DNA of 64,000 nt from assembly GCF_003097515.1 (NCBI RefSeq), contig NZ_CP029188.1:3226501-3290500 (forward strand), given 5' to 3'. Both the position numbers and the translations under genes were made by a program. This stretch comes from Streptomyces tirandamycinicus. Its GTDB lineage: Bacteria; Actinomycetota; Actinomycetes; Streptomycetales; Streptomycetaceae. Every line of letters begins with the position of its first letter. Positions within the stretch are counted from its first letter, which is position 1. Shown here one piece after another: positions 1 through 9,345 of this stretch. The notes under the pieces were generated by a model. The model was not told the DNA's origin. It saw only the letters and a list, made by a program, of their open reading frames with translations, and ran no database searches.

Positions 1-1099
1 CCGGCGACCAGTCCGGCCCGACCGCGGCCGGTCCGCCGTGGAACAGCCGGGCCGCCAGCAGCGACGCCGCCTCGTCCACGGCCCCCGGCTCCTCCAGCAG
101 ATCGCAGGCCGGACGCTCCCCGAGCCGGGAGGCGAAGCCCTCCGCCAGCCGGTCGCGGCGGGACAGCTCGGTGAGAGCCGAGACCACCCCCGCGTCGAGC
201 CGGCTGGGCCACCGCCCCATCCGCCAGGCGGGCAGCGCCACCCGGGTCAGCAGGCGGTCCCAGCCCGCGTAGGCGAGGCCGACCTGCTCCTGCGCCACGA
301 TCCGCAGCCCGTAGTCCACGGTCTGCGCACGTTCGGAGGCGGCCGCGGCGACCCCTCGCTCCATCTCCGCGGCATGGCCGCGGCAGCTGCGCAGCAGAAC
401 CCGGGCGACGCCGCCCACGGCCCCGTACGCCAGCCCTCTCAGCGGGCCGGGCCCGGGACGGGCCGCCAGGCCGGCGGCGGCGTCCAGTCCGCGCACGAAA
501 CGGCGGGCCGCGGCTATGTCGGGATGCGCCGAGGGGCCCGTACCGGCGACGACCGGCGCGAGCACGGCACGCAGCTCGGCGACCCGCATCCACCACAGGA
601 ACGGCGAGCCGATGACCAGGACGGGTGCGCCGTCCCGCGTGCTGGTGCGGGGGCTGCGGCGCGGGCCGTGCGCACGGTGGGTGCGGTCCTCCAGCCAGCT
701 GTCGCAGTCGGGGGTGAGGGCTATGGCCGATGGCGCCGGTACGTCCATGCGGTCGGCCAGCTCCTCCACCAGCCGGTACAGGTCGGGAGCCGCGGCCAGG
801 GCCAGCGGCACCGTGGGGCTGACGGCGGGCTTGGCGCGGGCTATGACGGCGGCCACCGCGGCGCCCGCGAGCAGCACGACCACGGCGGCCGAGGTCACCG
901 CCCAGCGCGCGACGTCCCAGAGGCCACCGCCGATGCGGCCGGTGACCTCGCCGACGAGCAGCACGACGGCGACGGCGGCGGGCAGCAGCACCAGGGCCAG
1001 TGCCCTGCTGCGCACCCGCAGCACGGCGAGGGCACGGGAACGCGCGGCCAGCGCGCCCGCCTCCTCACCGACGACGGTTCCGGACACGTCCGGACTCAC
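1..1099 (-). CDS. M48-like membrane protein with degenerate active site (partial)
   Basis: The reading frame begins at GTG 1099, with AGAGG just upstream, and runs off the left edge of the window after about 366 codons. Two hydrophobic segments lie near residues 30-50 and 60-85. They are followed by a region resembling M48 peptidases such as HtpX: phrases like APSAIALTPDCDSWLE and VAELRAVLAP occur where M48 enzymes read roughly 'elraVlaHElgH'. The zinc-binding HExxH is absent; the aligned residues read APVVA. The gene lies downstream of purD on the same strand after a 585-bp gap. I infer a membrane-anchored, catalytically dead M48 relative. The family assignment rests on pattern memory; the open frame itself is clear. 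Confidence 0.7.
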   Translation of the reverse strand, partial: MSPDVSGTVVGEEAGALAARSRALAVLRVRSRALALVLLPAAVAVVLLVGEVTGRIGGGLWDVARWAVTSAAVVVLLAGAAVAAVIARAKPAVSPTVPLALAAAPDLYRLVEELADRMDVPAPSAIALTPDCDSWLEDRTHRAHGPRRSPRTSTRDGAPVLVIGSPFLWWMRVAELRAVLAPVVAGTGPSAHPDIAAARRFVRGLDAAAGLAARPGPGPLRGLAYGAVGGVARVLLRSCRGHAAEMERGVAAAASERAQTVDYGLRIVAQEQVGLAYAGWDRLLTRVALPAWRMGRWPSRLDAGVVSALTELSRRDRLAEGFASRLGERPACDLLEEPGAVDEAASLLAARLFHGGPAAVGPDWSP

Positions 1100-1684
1100 C
1101 CCCTCTGCCCTGCGGCGGCGTTGCTCACTCCCCCACTGTGGCACCCGCCGCAGACATCGCAATGCCGGTGGGCCAAGTGCCGGAACGCTTGCGCCGCACC
1201 CTAGTTGGGGCTTTCGCAGCCGTCATCCGGATGGGGCATCGGTCACTCGATGGAATGCCTTTGGGTAAAGCTGCTGACATCACGGGCCGAGGGCTTGCAG
1301 AGCCCCGGACCTCACCGAACGGGCGGGGTGGGACCGGGCAGGGGCCCGGGCACCGCCCGATGGGGGACGGCCGCGCGGCGGTCGGACGAACGGGCCGCGA
1401 GGAGGCGGTACGCCGGACGGGTCGGCCCCGCCACGCCCCGGGCGGCCGGGGGCGGCCGGGGGCGGGTGAGCGCGGACGGCGGGACGGTGCGGCGGCACCG
1501 GACGGCGCGACCGCTACACCAGGACCGACACCGGGACCCGACGCCAGGACCGTGACGGCTGCCGGGCCGCGGAGGAGCGCGGGCCGCGGAGGGGTCCGGC
1601 CGGTTCGGCGGCTGCCGCCCGCGGCCACGGACCGCGACTCCGCCCACCCGTGCCCCGGGCGGGCGGGGCGGCGCAGTGCCGCCG
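1100..1684. other. Intergenic region between purD and M48-like gene
   Basis: This 585-bp gap contains several open frames on both strands, but none has a recognisable product or a good ribosome binding site. Positions 1140-1290 are lower in GC than the surroundings, which would suit a promoter for the minus-strand M48-like gene. I see no RNA gene, and no hairpin that I would call a terminator. Confidence 0.4.
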
Positions 1685-2938
1685 TCAGGGGTGGCCGGCG
1701 GCCTTCGCGGCGATGTCCGTGCGGTGGTGCGAGCCGTCCAGCCGAATGCGGCCCACCGCGGCGTAGGCGCGGTCGCGGGCCTGGGTCAGGTCCTCACCGG
1801 TCGCGGTCACCGAGAGCACCCGGCCGCCCGCGCTGACGATCGCGTCGCCTTCCCGCCTGGTCCCGGCGTGCAGGACGTACGCGTGCGGCGCGTCCTGCGC
1901 GGCCACCTCGTCGAGTCCGCCGATCGGGTCGCCGGTGCGGGGGGTGGCCGGATAGTCGCGGGACGCGATGACCACGGTCACGGCGGAGTCGCCGCGCCAG
2001 TTCAGCGGGGGCTCGTCGGCGAGGGTGCCTTTCGCCGCGTTCAGCAGGACGCTCGCGAGCGGGGTCTTGAGCCTGGCGAGCACCACCTGGGTCTCGGGGT
2101 CGCCGAAACGGGCGTTGAACTCGATCACGCGTACACCGCGGCTGGTGATCGCCAGACCCGCGTACAGCAGGCCCGCGAAGGGCGTACCCCGGCGGCGGAG
2201 CTCGTCCACGGTGGGCTGGAGCACCGTGTCCATGACCTCGTCGACCAGCTTGGGGTCGGCCCACGGAAGCGGTGAGTACGCCCCCATGCCCCCCGTGTTC
2301 GGCCCCTCGTCGCCGTCCAGCGCGCGCTTGAAGTCCTGTGCCGGCTGGAGCGGCAGCACCGTCTCGCCGTCGGTGATGGCGAAGAGCGAGACCTCGGGGC
2401 CGTCCAGGTACTCCTCGATCACCACACGGCCGCAGGCCAGCGCGTGCTCCCGGGCCTGCTCCAGGTCGGCGGTCACGACGACGCCCTTGCCCGCGGCGAG
2501 CCCGTCGTCCTTGACCACGTACGGCGCGCCGAACGCGTCCAGGGCCTCGTCGACCTCCTCCGGGGTGGTGCAGACGTAGCTGCGCGCCGTGGGGACGTTC
2601 GCCGCGGCCATCACCTCCTTGGCGAAGGCCTTGGAGCCCTCGAGCCGGGCCGCTTCACGGGAGGGGCCGAAGCAGGGGATGCCGGCGGCCCGTACGGCGT
2701 CGGCGACACCGGCGACGAGCGGCGCCTCGGGGCCGACGACGACCAGATCGGCCTCCAGCCTGCCGGCGAGCGCGGCCACGGCGTCGCCGTCGAGGGCGTC
2801 CACCGGGTGCAGCTCGGCGGCATCCGCGATGCCGGCGTTGCCGGGGGCGCAGTGCAGCGCGGAGACGTCGGGGTCGAGGGAGAGAGCGCGGCACAGGGCG
2901 TGTTCGCGGGCGCCGCCGCCGATGACGAGGACCTTCAC
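1685..2938 (-). CDS. purD: Phosphoribosylamine--glycine ligase (GARS)
   Basis: Cytoplasmic ATP-grasp enzyme of de novo purine synthesis. It joins 5-phosphoribosylamine and glycine, with ATP, to give glycinamide ribonucleotide. The 417-residue product matches the usual family length. It opens with [17 protein letters not shown], the PurD signature, and contains the ATP-grasp stretch [13 protein letters not shown] and the late motif [10 protein letters not shown]. The start is placed at GTG 2938 because family proteins begin a residue or so before this motif, and because TACCCT (2946-2951) sits 7 bp upstream, as in leaderless actinobacterial promoters; there is no Shine-Dalgarno. The stop codon of dnaX lies 62 bp upstream. 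No frameshift or odd codon use is visible. Confidence 0.96.
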   Translation of the reverse strand: MKVLVIGGGAREHALCRALSLDPDVSALHCAPGNAGIADAAELHPVDALDGDAVAALAGRLEADLVVVGPEAPLVAGVADAVRAAGIPCFGPSREAARLEGSKAFAKEVMAAANVPTARSYVCTTPEEVDEALDAFGAPYVVKDDGLAAGKGVVVTADLEQAREHALACGRVVIEEYLDGPEVSLFAITDGETVLPLQPAQDFKRALDGDEGPNTGGMGAYSPLPWADPKLVDEVMDTVLQPTVDELRRRGTPFAGLLYAGLAITSRGVRVIEFNARFGDPETQVVLARLKTPLASVLLNAAKGTLADEPPLNWRGDSAVTVVIASRDYPATPRTGDPIGGLDEVAAQDAPHAYVLHAGTRREGDAIVSAGGRVLSVTATGEDLTQARDRAYAAVGRIRLDGSHHRTDIAAKAAGHP

Positions 2939-2945
2939 GGCAGCC

Positions 2946-2951
2946 AGGGTA
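2946..2951 (-). promoter_or_regulatory. Putative -10 box of purD, leaderless
   Basis: TACCCT on the minus strand ends 7 bp before the purD GTG start. This fits the TANNNT pattern of Streptomyces promoters whose transcription starts at the initiation codon. The -35 side is weak, so this is inference from spacing. Confidence 0.4.
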
Positions 2952-2999
2952 GCCCGCTCGCTCACGGTGGCCTTGTGCGGGCCACCGAGACGGGCCCTC

Positions 3000-5302
3000 C
3001 TACTCGTTTGTGTATTCCTCCACAACGGTCGCGCCGAGCTCCCGCACGATCAGGTCGTGACCGGACAGCGCCGAGTCGACCAGGTCCGGATCGTCCTCCT
3101 CCGGGATGTCGTCCTCGAGCGCCACGGGGGGCGGCGACGGCGGGGCCTGCCGGGCGCCGGCCCCGGCGGAGTCCGCGGCGGACGGGCTCTGCTGCGGGGC
3201 CCCACCGCCGTCCCCGCCCGCCGGGGGCGGGGAGGAAGGGGTCGCCGGGTGCGGGGACTGCTGCGGAGCCGGCGAGGTCCGGGGTGCGGACGATGCGGGG
3301 ACGGGAGGGGACTGGGCGGGCCGGCCGCCGAACCCTCCCTGGCCGCCGCCGTACCCTCCTTGGCCGCCGCCGTAGCCGCCGGACGATCCGCCCGGACCGG
3401 ACGGGGGCTGACCGGCACCGCCCGACGGATCGATGATCGCCTCGATCTTCCACTGCACGTTGAACTGCTCGGCGAGCGCCTGCCGCAGTACGTCCTCGCT
3501 GCCGCTGCTCGCGAAGTTGTCCCTCGCTCCGGCGTTGATGAAGCCGAGCTGGAGGGTGGTGCCGTCGAAGCCCGCCACCTGGGCGTTCTGGCTGAGCAGG
3601 ATCCAGGTGAAGCGACGGCGGTTCTTGACCGCGTCCAGGATCTGGGGCCACATGGTGCGCACCTGGGCGGCTCCCTGGGCCGCGGCGGGGCGACGGCCTG
3701 GGGCTGGGCGGCGGGAGCCGGTCCGCGGGCGCGGGGCCGGGCCCGCGGGCGCCGCTGAGGGCGGCGCCCTGGCCGGGCGCGGCAGCCGAGGGCCAGGCTC
3801 CCGCCGGGCGGCGGGGCACCCGAGCCGGGGGCCGCCGCTCCCGGCCATGCGCCGGGCCGAGGGGCGGTGGCCTCCTGCGCGGGGGCCGGAGACGGAGATC
3901 GCGGGGTCTCGCCGGGGCGGGCCCCGCCTCGCGGTCTGCCGGGAAGCCTGCGCGGACTGCGGCGGCGCGGACTGCGGCGGACGGCTGGCCCGGCTCCGGT
4001 CGGACGGGCTGAAGGCTCGGCGCCGGGCGCTTCCCCACCCGCACTGCCGCACGCGCGGCGGCGGGCCCGCCGCCCGGAACCATCGCGCATGAGCCTCCGG
4101 CCCGGGCACATAGCCCATCGCCGGCCCGGAACCCTGCGCCGTGAACGCCGCGGCCGCACCGCGCTCCAGCCGATCGAGCGGGCCTGCAGGGACCCGCTCG
4201 TCGTCGAAGGCCGCGGGCAGCAGCACCCGGGCGCAGATCAGCCCAGTTGCAGCCGGGGCGAGGTGGCGCCGCCGCATCTCCGTCAGACCGGTGTTGACGA
4301 GGTCCGCGGCGCGGCTGAGTTCGGCGGCGCCGAATGCCTGGCCTGGCCTGCATCCGCTCCACCACGTCGGCGGGCCCGTCGATGAGCCCTTCCCTGCCGC
4401 GTCCGGCACCGCGGCGAGGATCACCAGGTCACGCAGCGCTCCAGCAGGTCCGCGACGAAACGACGAGGGTCGTTGCCGCCCTCGACGACCCGGTCCACGA
4501 CCTCGAACGCGCGGCGCCGTCGCCCGAGGCGAAGGCGTCCACGACCGAGTCCAGCAGCGATCCGTCGGTGTACCCGAGCAGGGCCGGTCGCCATGGCGTA
4601 CGTCACACCGTCGTCCGCCGCACCGGCCAGCAGCTGGTCCATGACCGACATGGAGTCACGCACCGAACCCGCGCCGGCCCGCACGACCAGCGGAAGGACC
4701 CCGTCCTCGACCGGGATCCGCTCCTTGCCGCACACCTCGCCAGTACTCCCGGAGAGTGCCCGGGGCACGAGGCGGAACGGATAGTGGTGCGTACGCGACC
4801 GGATCGTCCGATGACCTTCTCGGGTTCGGTCGTCGCGAAGATGAACTTGAGGTGCTCCGGCGGCTCCTCGACCACCTTCAGCAGGGCGTTGAAGCCCGCC
4901 GAGGTGACCATGTGCGCCTCGTCGATGATGTAGATCTTGTACCGGCTCGACGCGGGACCGAAGAACGCCTTCTCCCGCAGCTCACGGGCGTCGTCCACAC
5001 CACCGTGCGACGCGGCGTCGATCTCGATGACGTCGATCGAACCCGGCCCGTGCGCGCCAGGTCCCGACAGGACAGGCACTCGCCGCAGGGGTGGGAGTGG
5101 GGCCCTGCTCACAGTTGAGGCAGCGAGCGAGGATGCGGGCGCTGGTCGTCTTCCCGCATCCGCGGGGCCCGCTGAACAGATACGCGTGATTGACCCGGTT
5201 GTTCCGCAGCGCCTGCTGCAGCGGGTCGGTGACATGCTCCTGCCCGCTGACCTCGGCGAAGGACTCGGGACGGTAGCGGCGTACAAGCGCGAGGGACGAC
5301 AC
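3000..5302 (-). pseudogene. dnaX: dnaX copy A: intact C-terminal part, frameshifted N-terminal half
   Basis: DNA polymerase III gamma/tau, the clamp-loader motor that also tethers the polymerase cores (tau). The last ~230 codons (3000 to about 3690) are clean: they start near [13 protein letters not shown], pass through a Gly/Pro-rich tail and end in VVEEYTNE. Upstream, from about 3690 to 5302, the homology switches frame many times. The Walker A motif [10 protein letters not shown] is readable, then the frame breaks near 5090, just after GPTPTP where copy B continues as CGECPSC, and breaks repeatedly again through the ATPase, lid and collar domains. The N-terminal half cannot be translated as one protein. 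A second, open copy of the same half lies at 11455-12988. Decay of a foreign copy, and sequence errors in one stretch, are both possible explanations. Confidence 0.85.
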
Positions 5303-5546
5303 GCATACGAGGTTATCGGGGCCCGCCGACAACCACGGCGGCCACCGGGAACCACCGGTCCGCTAGCGACGTGGCCACGGGCCCGGGAGCCGCAGACAGC
5401 CGCCCCGAACTCCAGGGTCGTACTCCTCCCCGGGCCGGTCGCGGGGCAGGCACCGGCCCGGAGCTGCGTGCGGGCCGGCCCGGATTCGGCGTCCGGAACG
5501 TCCGGAAGTACGACGACGGCGCGGCGACCACCGCACCGGAACGCAA

Positions 5547-5637
5547 GCGCCCCCACGCACCCGCCAGAGCCGACCTACCCTTGCTGCCTTCCGGCCCTGG
5601 GGGAGTTCAGTCAGATAGCGCACGTGAGGGGCTGCGC
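5547..5637 (-). ncRNA. ffs: SRP RNA copy A (degenerate)
   Basis: Small bacterial signal recognition particle RNA, which binds Ffh. The minus strand carries the conserved apical motif GGCCGGAAGGCAGCA flanked by pairing arms. Compared with copy B at 13148-13243 it lacks single bases in the arms (GCGC for GGCGC near 5618, and one C near 5550). It lies between dnaX copy A and tRNA-Ser copy A, the same order as copy B. The ends are estimated from arm pairing and are uncertain by several bases. Whether it is functional is doubtful. Confidence 0.7.
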
Positions 5638-5708
5638 ACAGACTACCTGATGGTGAGGGCGGGGAACGAGTTCGCGACCACTCCTCCGCGTCATGTAATG
5701 TTTCCGGC

Positions 5709-5791
5709 GGAGGATTCGCCTAGAGGCCTAGGGCGCACGCTTGGAAAGCGTGTTGGGGCAACCCCTCACGAGTTCGAATCTCGTATCCTCC
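5709..5791 (+). tRNA. tRNA-Ser(GGA) copy A, probably defective
   Basis: Cloverleaf with anticodon GGA and a long variable arm. It differs from the intact copy at 13312-13399 by loss of one G in the variable arm (GGGG instead of GGGGG) and by loss of the discriminator G: the acceptor strand ATCCTCC runs straight into CCA at 5792-5794. The serine tRNA discriminator base is an identity element, so the copy is probably poorly charged or dead. The promoter-like TAATGT upstream is conserved with copy B. Confidence 0.75.
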
Positions 5792-5810
5792 CCACGGCTG
5801 ACCAGCCGAA

Positions 5811-5847
5811 ACGAAGGTCCCGACCGCACTGCGGCCGGGACCTTCGT
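5811..5847 (+). terminator. Hairpin after tRNA-Ser copy A
   Basis: ACGAAGGTCCCG and CGGGACCTTCGT form a perfect 12-bp stem around a 13-nt loop that is itself partly paired. It sits 20 bp after the tRNA. Its sequence is unrelated to the hairpin after copy B although the position is the same. Confidence 0.65.
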
Positions 5848-5869
5848 CGTTCCGTGGTCTCAGTTTTGG

Positions 5870-6060
5870 TCTCAGTCAGGGAACCTGCCGGATACCGGAC
5901 CGCAAGGTCGGACAAGCGCTCGGGCACCGAGCGGGCCTGCGAAATCGTGGAAACCCGAAGGGTCGTCGCCCAGCTCGTGTGCCACACCGGGACCGGGTTT
6001 CGTAGTCCGGTCAGGTGGAGCAGCAGGGTGCAGGTTGTGTCGCGCTGACCGCCCGCCGCC
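5870..6060 (-). pseudogene. Possible tyrosine integrase C-terminal remnant
   Basis: Read with frame changes, the minus strand gives RDTTCTLLLHL and ends in SLTETKTETT. This resembles the RHT-box region and the tail of tRNA-associated tyrosine recombinases of Streptomyces. The position, facing the tRNA 3' end across a hairpin, is typical for such genes. The catalytic core is missing or scrambled, so the call rests on short motifs and context. Confidence 0.35.
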
Positions 6061-6307
6061 ACGGATAGCCACCCGTGCTGGGACCTCGACCGAGGGCCGC
6101 TGATCCGGCCGATCTGACGGCGCCCTCTGACATGCTTGGGCCACACCACTGGTAGTCACTAGCTGTTTCTTACCGTCGGGCGTTCGATGACGTCCCGTAC
6201 GGTTGTCCTGGATAAGGTGACGGAGTGCGGGAGTGGGCATGGGAACGGGGCCCTGTTCATAGCGTGTCGGTTGTCTAAGCCAGCCACGCGAGGAACAAAG
6301 CCCCGTC

Positions 6308-7182
6308 ATGCAGAACGCTACCGTCGTCCTGTCCGATCGTCCGTTGCCCGACCTGCGGTTCGCCGCGGAGTGTGACTGTCTCGCTCACTTGTACGCAATG
6401 CCGGTGACCGGCCGCTGCGGCCGCGTCTACGCGACGATCTGACGGACGAGGAATGGCAGATCGTCCGGCGGGGATGCCTGTGCCGGGCTGGCTGTGTGGC
6501 CGCGGGGCAACCCGGGGGTTTCTGCCACCGCGAAATGATCGATGCGGTGCGGTACTTCGTCGACAACGGCATCGAGTGGAGGGCGATGCCGCCCGACTTC
6601 CCGCCCTGGTCGGCCGTCTACGCATTCCAGCATCGCTGGCACACGGACGAGCTCCTGGACGTGCTGCACGAGAGGCTGCGGGAGCAGGTACGCATCGTGG
6701 AGGGCGGACGATCCCGAGCGAGTGCGGCGATCGTCGATTCCCAGTCCCTGCGCGGCGCCTCCACCCTGACCGGGGAGCGCGCGGGTACGACGGGCGAAGA
6801 ATGTGTCGGGTTCCAAGCGTCACTCGCCGTGGACTGTCTGGGTCTGCTGCTGGTGGTGATGGTCACCGCCGCGGACCTGCAGGACCGCGACGCGGGTGTG
6901 GCCCTCCTGGAACGGGTGCGTTCCCTGTTCACGCGGGTGCGTCTGGTGTGGGCCGACAGCGGCTATGCGGGCGCCCTGGTGATTGGGCCCTGCACGCCCT
7001 CGGCATGAAGGTCGAGGTGTCCCGCCCGGCGACGACAGAGCCGGCTTCGTGGTGATCCCGAGACGTTGGGTGGTCGAGCGCACGTTCGCCTGGCTGGTGA
7101 ACTGCCGTCGCCTGGTGCGTGATTACGAGCGCACCGCCGCCGCCACGAGAGCTACGTGAAGTGGGCCATGGTCACCTCATGA
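6308..7182 (+). pseudogene. IS5-family transposase, frameshifted
   Basis: DDE transposase remnant. A reading starting at ATG 6308 shifts near 6440 into DDLTDEEWQIVR. It continues through FCHREMIDAVRYFVDNGIEW, the first catalytic Asp in AAIVDSQS, the second in VWADSGYAG, and after another shift near 6985 the Glu region [15 protein letters not shown]. At least three frame changes are needed (about 6440, 6765 and 6985), so no functional product is expected. The order D...D...E with the 'RTFAWL' signature is typical of the IS5 family. Confidence 0.75.
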
Positions 7183-7755
7183 CCCGCCGCCTGGCCGCGC
7201 GGACCACGAGGCCGCGCGGACGGGCCCGGCGGTGTGAGCGCCCGTCATCCTGCCGCGGTGACTCCCGGCCGTCGGCGCTGGTCAGCCAGTCCCGCTGGAC
7301 GAGCGCTTGAGCTGACAGCGCACACCCTCCTGCGACTGCGACCGGCCCCCTCACCGAACAATCCTGGGCCACCTCCCGAGCCCGCACCGGTTCCTGCGCT
7401 TCCCTCACGAACTCGACGATCTTCGAGTAGAGGCGGGCAGCCTGCTGGGATCGGCAGTCCTCCTGCCGTTTGCGGCACATACCGACTCACCTCCGGCTCC
7501 GGTTCCAGGCCGGGACCTGCGCCGGCAGGGCTCCCTACCTCCGCGTCGGCCGGCGCCTCCCTGTTGTCGGACGGGCTGCAGGAAACAGCAGCCACACCGG
7601 CATCACCCGCAGTTCCTGTTCGACCTCGTCCCGATCTCGCTGCGATACGCCAGCGGGCGATCTCCCTGTCCACTGGGCCGCTTCCTCCTCCAGAGCGGTG
7701 ATCCGCTGCCGGAGCTCGACGCACGGGCTTCGAAGGCGCGCAGTCGGCGCGTCAT
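7172..7755 (-). pseudogene. Frameshifted coiled-coil/winged-helix protein
   Basis: Pieces in different frames read MTRRLRAFEARA, then ELRQRITALEEEAAQW, then RDEVEQELRVM, then IVEFVREAQEPVRAREVAQ and LVQRDWLTSADG. This is the layout of small Streptomyces proteins with an N-terminal coiled coil and a C-terminal winged-helix-like domain, which I recall often lying beside transposases. Several indels destroy the frame. It converges on the IS5-like transposase inside the same inverted repeats. Confidence 0.5.
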
Positions 7756-7930
7756 GACAGCGGCGGGCGTGGGCACAGCAGAACCTCCGGGCTCGGCAAC
7801 GAAGACACCACCACCCTGCACACCCGCCCACGAAGATCACAAACCGCAAACATGCAGCTCAGACACCTGATCGGTTGAAGAACAGCTAGTGAGACCGAGG
7901 CGTCCGGTTCGAGATGCAGCGTGGGCCCAC

Positions 7931-8450
7931 CTACCGGCGTTTGGCTCTGGACCGTGTTGCGATCTTCCTGGCACCCGAGGCGTTCAGGCGCATTCGTGCG
8001 AACTCGATGCTCACATCGAAGCGCTGAGCGACTTCGTCATCGGCAAGGTTGTCGAACGCGGCCTGATTGCGGCGGACTTGGGATCAGGAGCTCCGCGAGA
8101 GGTCGTGTGTCTTCCTGCTCCTTCACCTTCATCGCCGGGTCCAGTTGCGGCACCCGCCATCGCTGACAGAACACACTGAACTCGTGCTCAAGAAGGAGTG
8201 CCCATCTCGTGCGCGATGTTCGATCGGCGCCGCTGCGGTGTATGCGAGGAGTTCACGAGGATGAAGCAGCCTGTCCCTGCCGGGACCAGGGCAGCGGACC
8301 ACTTTCCTGCACCGGCGGAACCGAAGTACTCCAGCGCCGCCTGTGAGAACCATGAGCGGCGAGGTCGCTCAGGCGTACACGCGGATACCCCACTCGTCGG
8401 TCAGGCGCGTGAGGTCTAGGGGCTCGTGGAGTCGACTCCGATCCGTCGAC
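7931..8450 (-). pseudogene. ImmA/IrrE-type metallopeptidase, frameshifted
   Basis: Domesticated-phage or ICE-type repressor-cleaving Zn peptidase. The minus strand in mixed frames reads LTDEWGIRVYA, then GKWSAALVPAGTGCFILVN, then RRSNIAHEMG, whose HExxH becomes HEMGH only with one inserted base. It then reads AELLIP, and DDEVAQRFDVSIEFARMRL before the stop at 7931. It follows the XRE gene on the same strand with overlapping ends, the usual ImmR-ImmA arrangement. At least three indels make it inactive as written. Confidence 0.65.
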
Positions 8451-8889
8451 GTTCCTCGAGTGCCAGTTCTTCGAGCGCCTTCTTGGCCCACCGAGATCCC
8501 ATGCTCACCCACAGGGGAGTCGCGGTCGGAGGAGAACCGACGCATTGCCGCTCGATCACCTCTTCCAGGTACCGCACGTCTTCTTCACCCAGGTCGCTTC
8601 GGGCGCGCAGGAGCGGGGCGAGTTGCACCAGCAGCTCCGGCTCGGCGGTGGGCTTGCCCTCGACGTCGGTGCCCGGATCGATCATGAAGTTCTCGGCCGG
8701 CAGGGAGAGCCACTGCACGAGGGCGGCGAAGGCGTCCACGTCCGGTCGGTGGCCATTGGCTAGCCGGGTCATGGTCGAAGGGCTGACGCCCACCTCTCCA
8801 GCAACTGTCGCCCACGAGAGTCCTCTCGTGGTCCGCGCGGCGTCGAGGGCCGCGTACAGAGCGGCCACGTTCACGCGGGTCCTGGCCAT
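8416..8889 (-). CDS. XRE-family transcriptional regulator
   Basis: 157-residue intact protein with an N-terminal helix-turn-helix around GLSWATVAGEVGVSPSTMTR (residues 23-42). The C-terminal half is short and acidic-to-basic with no other domain that I recognise. ATG 8889 is preceded by GAGGAGGAGGG, a strong ribosome binding site. It lies upstream of a broken ImmA/IrrE peptidase, its likely former partner, and is divergent from a ubiquitin-like gene remnant. An 18-bp direct repeat occurs twice in its promoter region (8931-8990), a likely operator. It is one of the few unbroken genes between 3.7 and 10.9 kb. Confidence 0.8.
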   Translation of the reverse strand: MARTRVNVAALYAALDAARTTRGLSWATVAGEVGVSPSTMTRLANGHRPDVDAFAALVQWLSLPAENFMIDPGTDVEGKPTAEPELLVQLAPLLRARSDLGEEDVRYLEEVIERQCVGSPPTATPLWVSMGSRWAKKALEELALEERRRIGVDSTSP

Positions 8890-8930
8890 CGCCCTCCTCC
8901 TCTTGGTGTGGGGTGTGCCTCCTTTCTATC

Positions 8931-8990
8931 AGTGTTCGACATCTCAAACACCTCCGTGTTAGCGTGATCACGAGTGTTCGACATCTCAAA
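8931..8990. promoter_or_regulatory. Pair of 18-bp direct repeats, likely XRE operators
   Basis: AGTGTTCGACATCTCAAA occurs perfectly at 8931-8948 and 8973-8990, 42 bp apart (four helical turns). The first copy is also embedded in a GTGTT...AACAC inverted repeat. The pair lies between the divergent XRE gene and the ubiquitin-like remnant, so a bound regulator could control both. Confidence 0.6.
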
Positions 8991-9066
8991 ACGATGTGAA
9001 GATCTCGAAACGCAGGCGTGCCGCCTGAGCCAGGCGGCATCGTACCACCAGAAAAGAGGAACGCCG

Positions 9067-9345
9067 ATGGACACGGACACCGCCATCGAGCCGACGGTCG
9101 GCCAGGACAAGCGCCGCCCCGTCGAGGTCACGATCACCGTGAACAACCAGCCCGTGATCCGCCCGGCCGTGATTCACTGGCCTGGGGATCAAGCAGCAGC
9201 GATCGCCCAGGGCTACCGTCGACACTGGCTTCCAGCTGTCGGTCAAGCAGGGGAACGGGCGCTACGAGGTCGTCGACGACGACGAGCAGATCCGGTTCAC
9301 CCGAACCAGGAGTTCCTGGCCGTGCCCCCGGACGACAACTCGTGA
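9067..9345 (+). pseudogene. Multiubiquitin-domain protein remnant
   Basis: Short ubiquitin-like protein of the bacterial Multi_ubiq type. ATG 9067 has AAAAGAGGA upstream. The first 31 codons read clean (RRPVEVTITVNNQPV, the first beta strands). An indel near 9180 then shifts the frame; the +1 reading gives KQAAIAQG and FQLSVKQGNGRYEVVDDDEQ, and a second shift restores HPNQEFLAVPPDDNS before the stop. With two corrections the protein would be about 92 residues. Its stop overlaps the GTG of the next remnant (GTGA). The family name comes from pattern memory of this motif order. Confidence 0.55.

Larger units (their letters stand above)
6156..7892. mobile_element. Degenerate IS5-like unit with convergent passenger gene
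   Basis: TCACTAGCTGTT at 6156-6167 recurs inverted at 7881-7892, with further similarity inward if one base is skipped. The 1.74-kb unit contains a plus-strand IS5-type transposase pseudogene and a minus-strand pseudogene for a coiled-coil/winged-helix protein. It is longer than a plain IS5 element because of the second gene. I found no clear target duplication. Confidence 0.45.

Noticed and set aside
38..1204. Plus-strand open frame of 388 codons at the left edge
   Set aside because: It encodes only Arg/Gly/Pro-rich sequence, while the opposite strand encodes a membrane protein with M48-like motifs.
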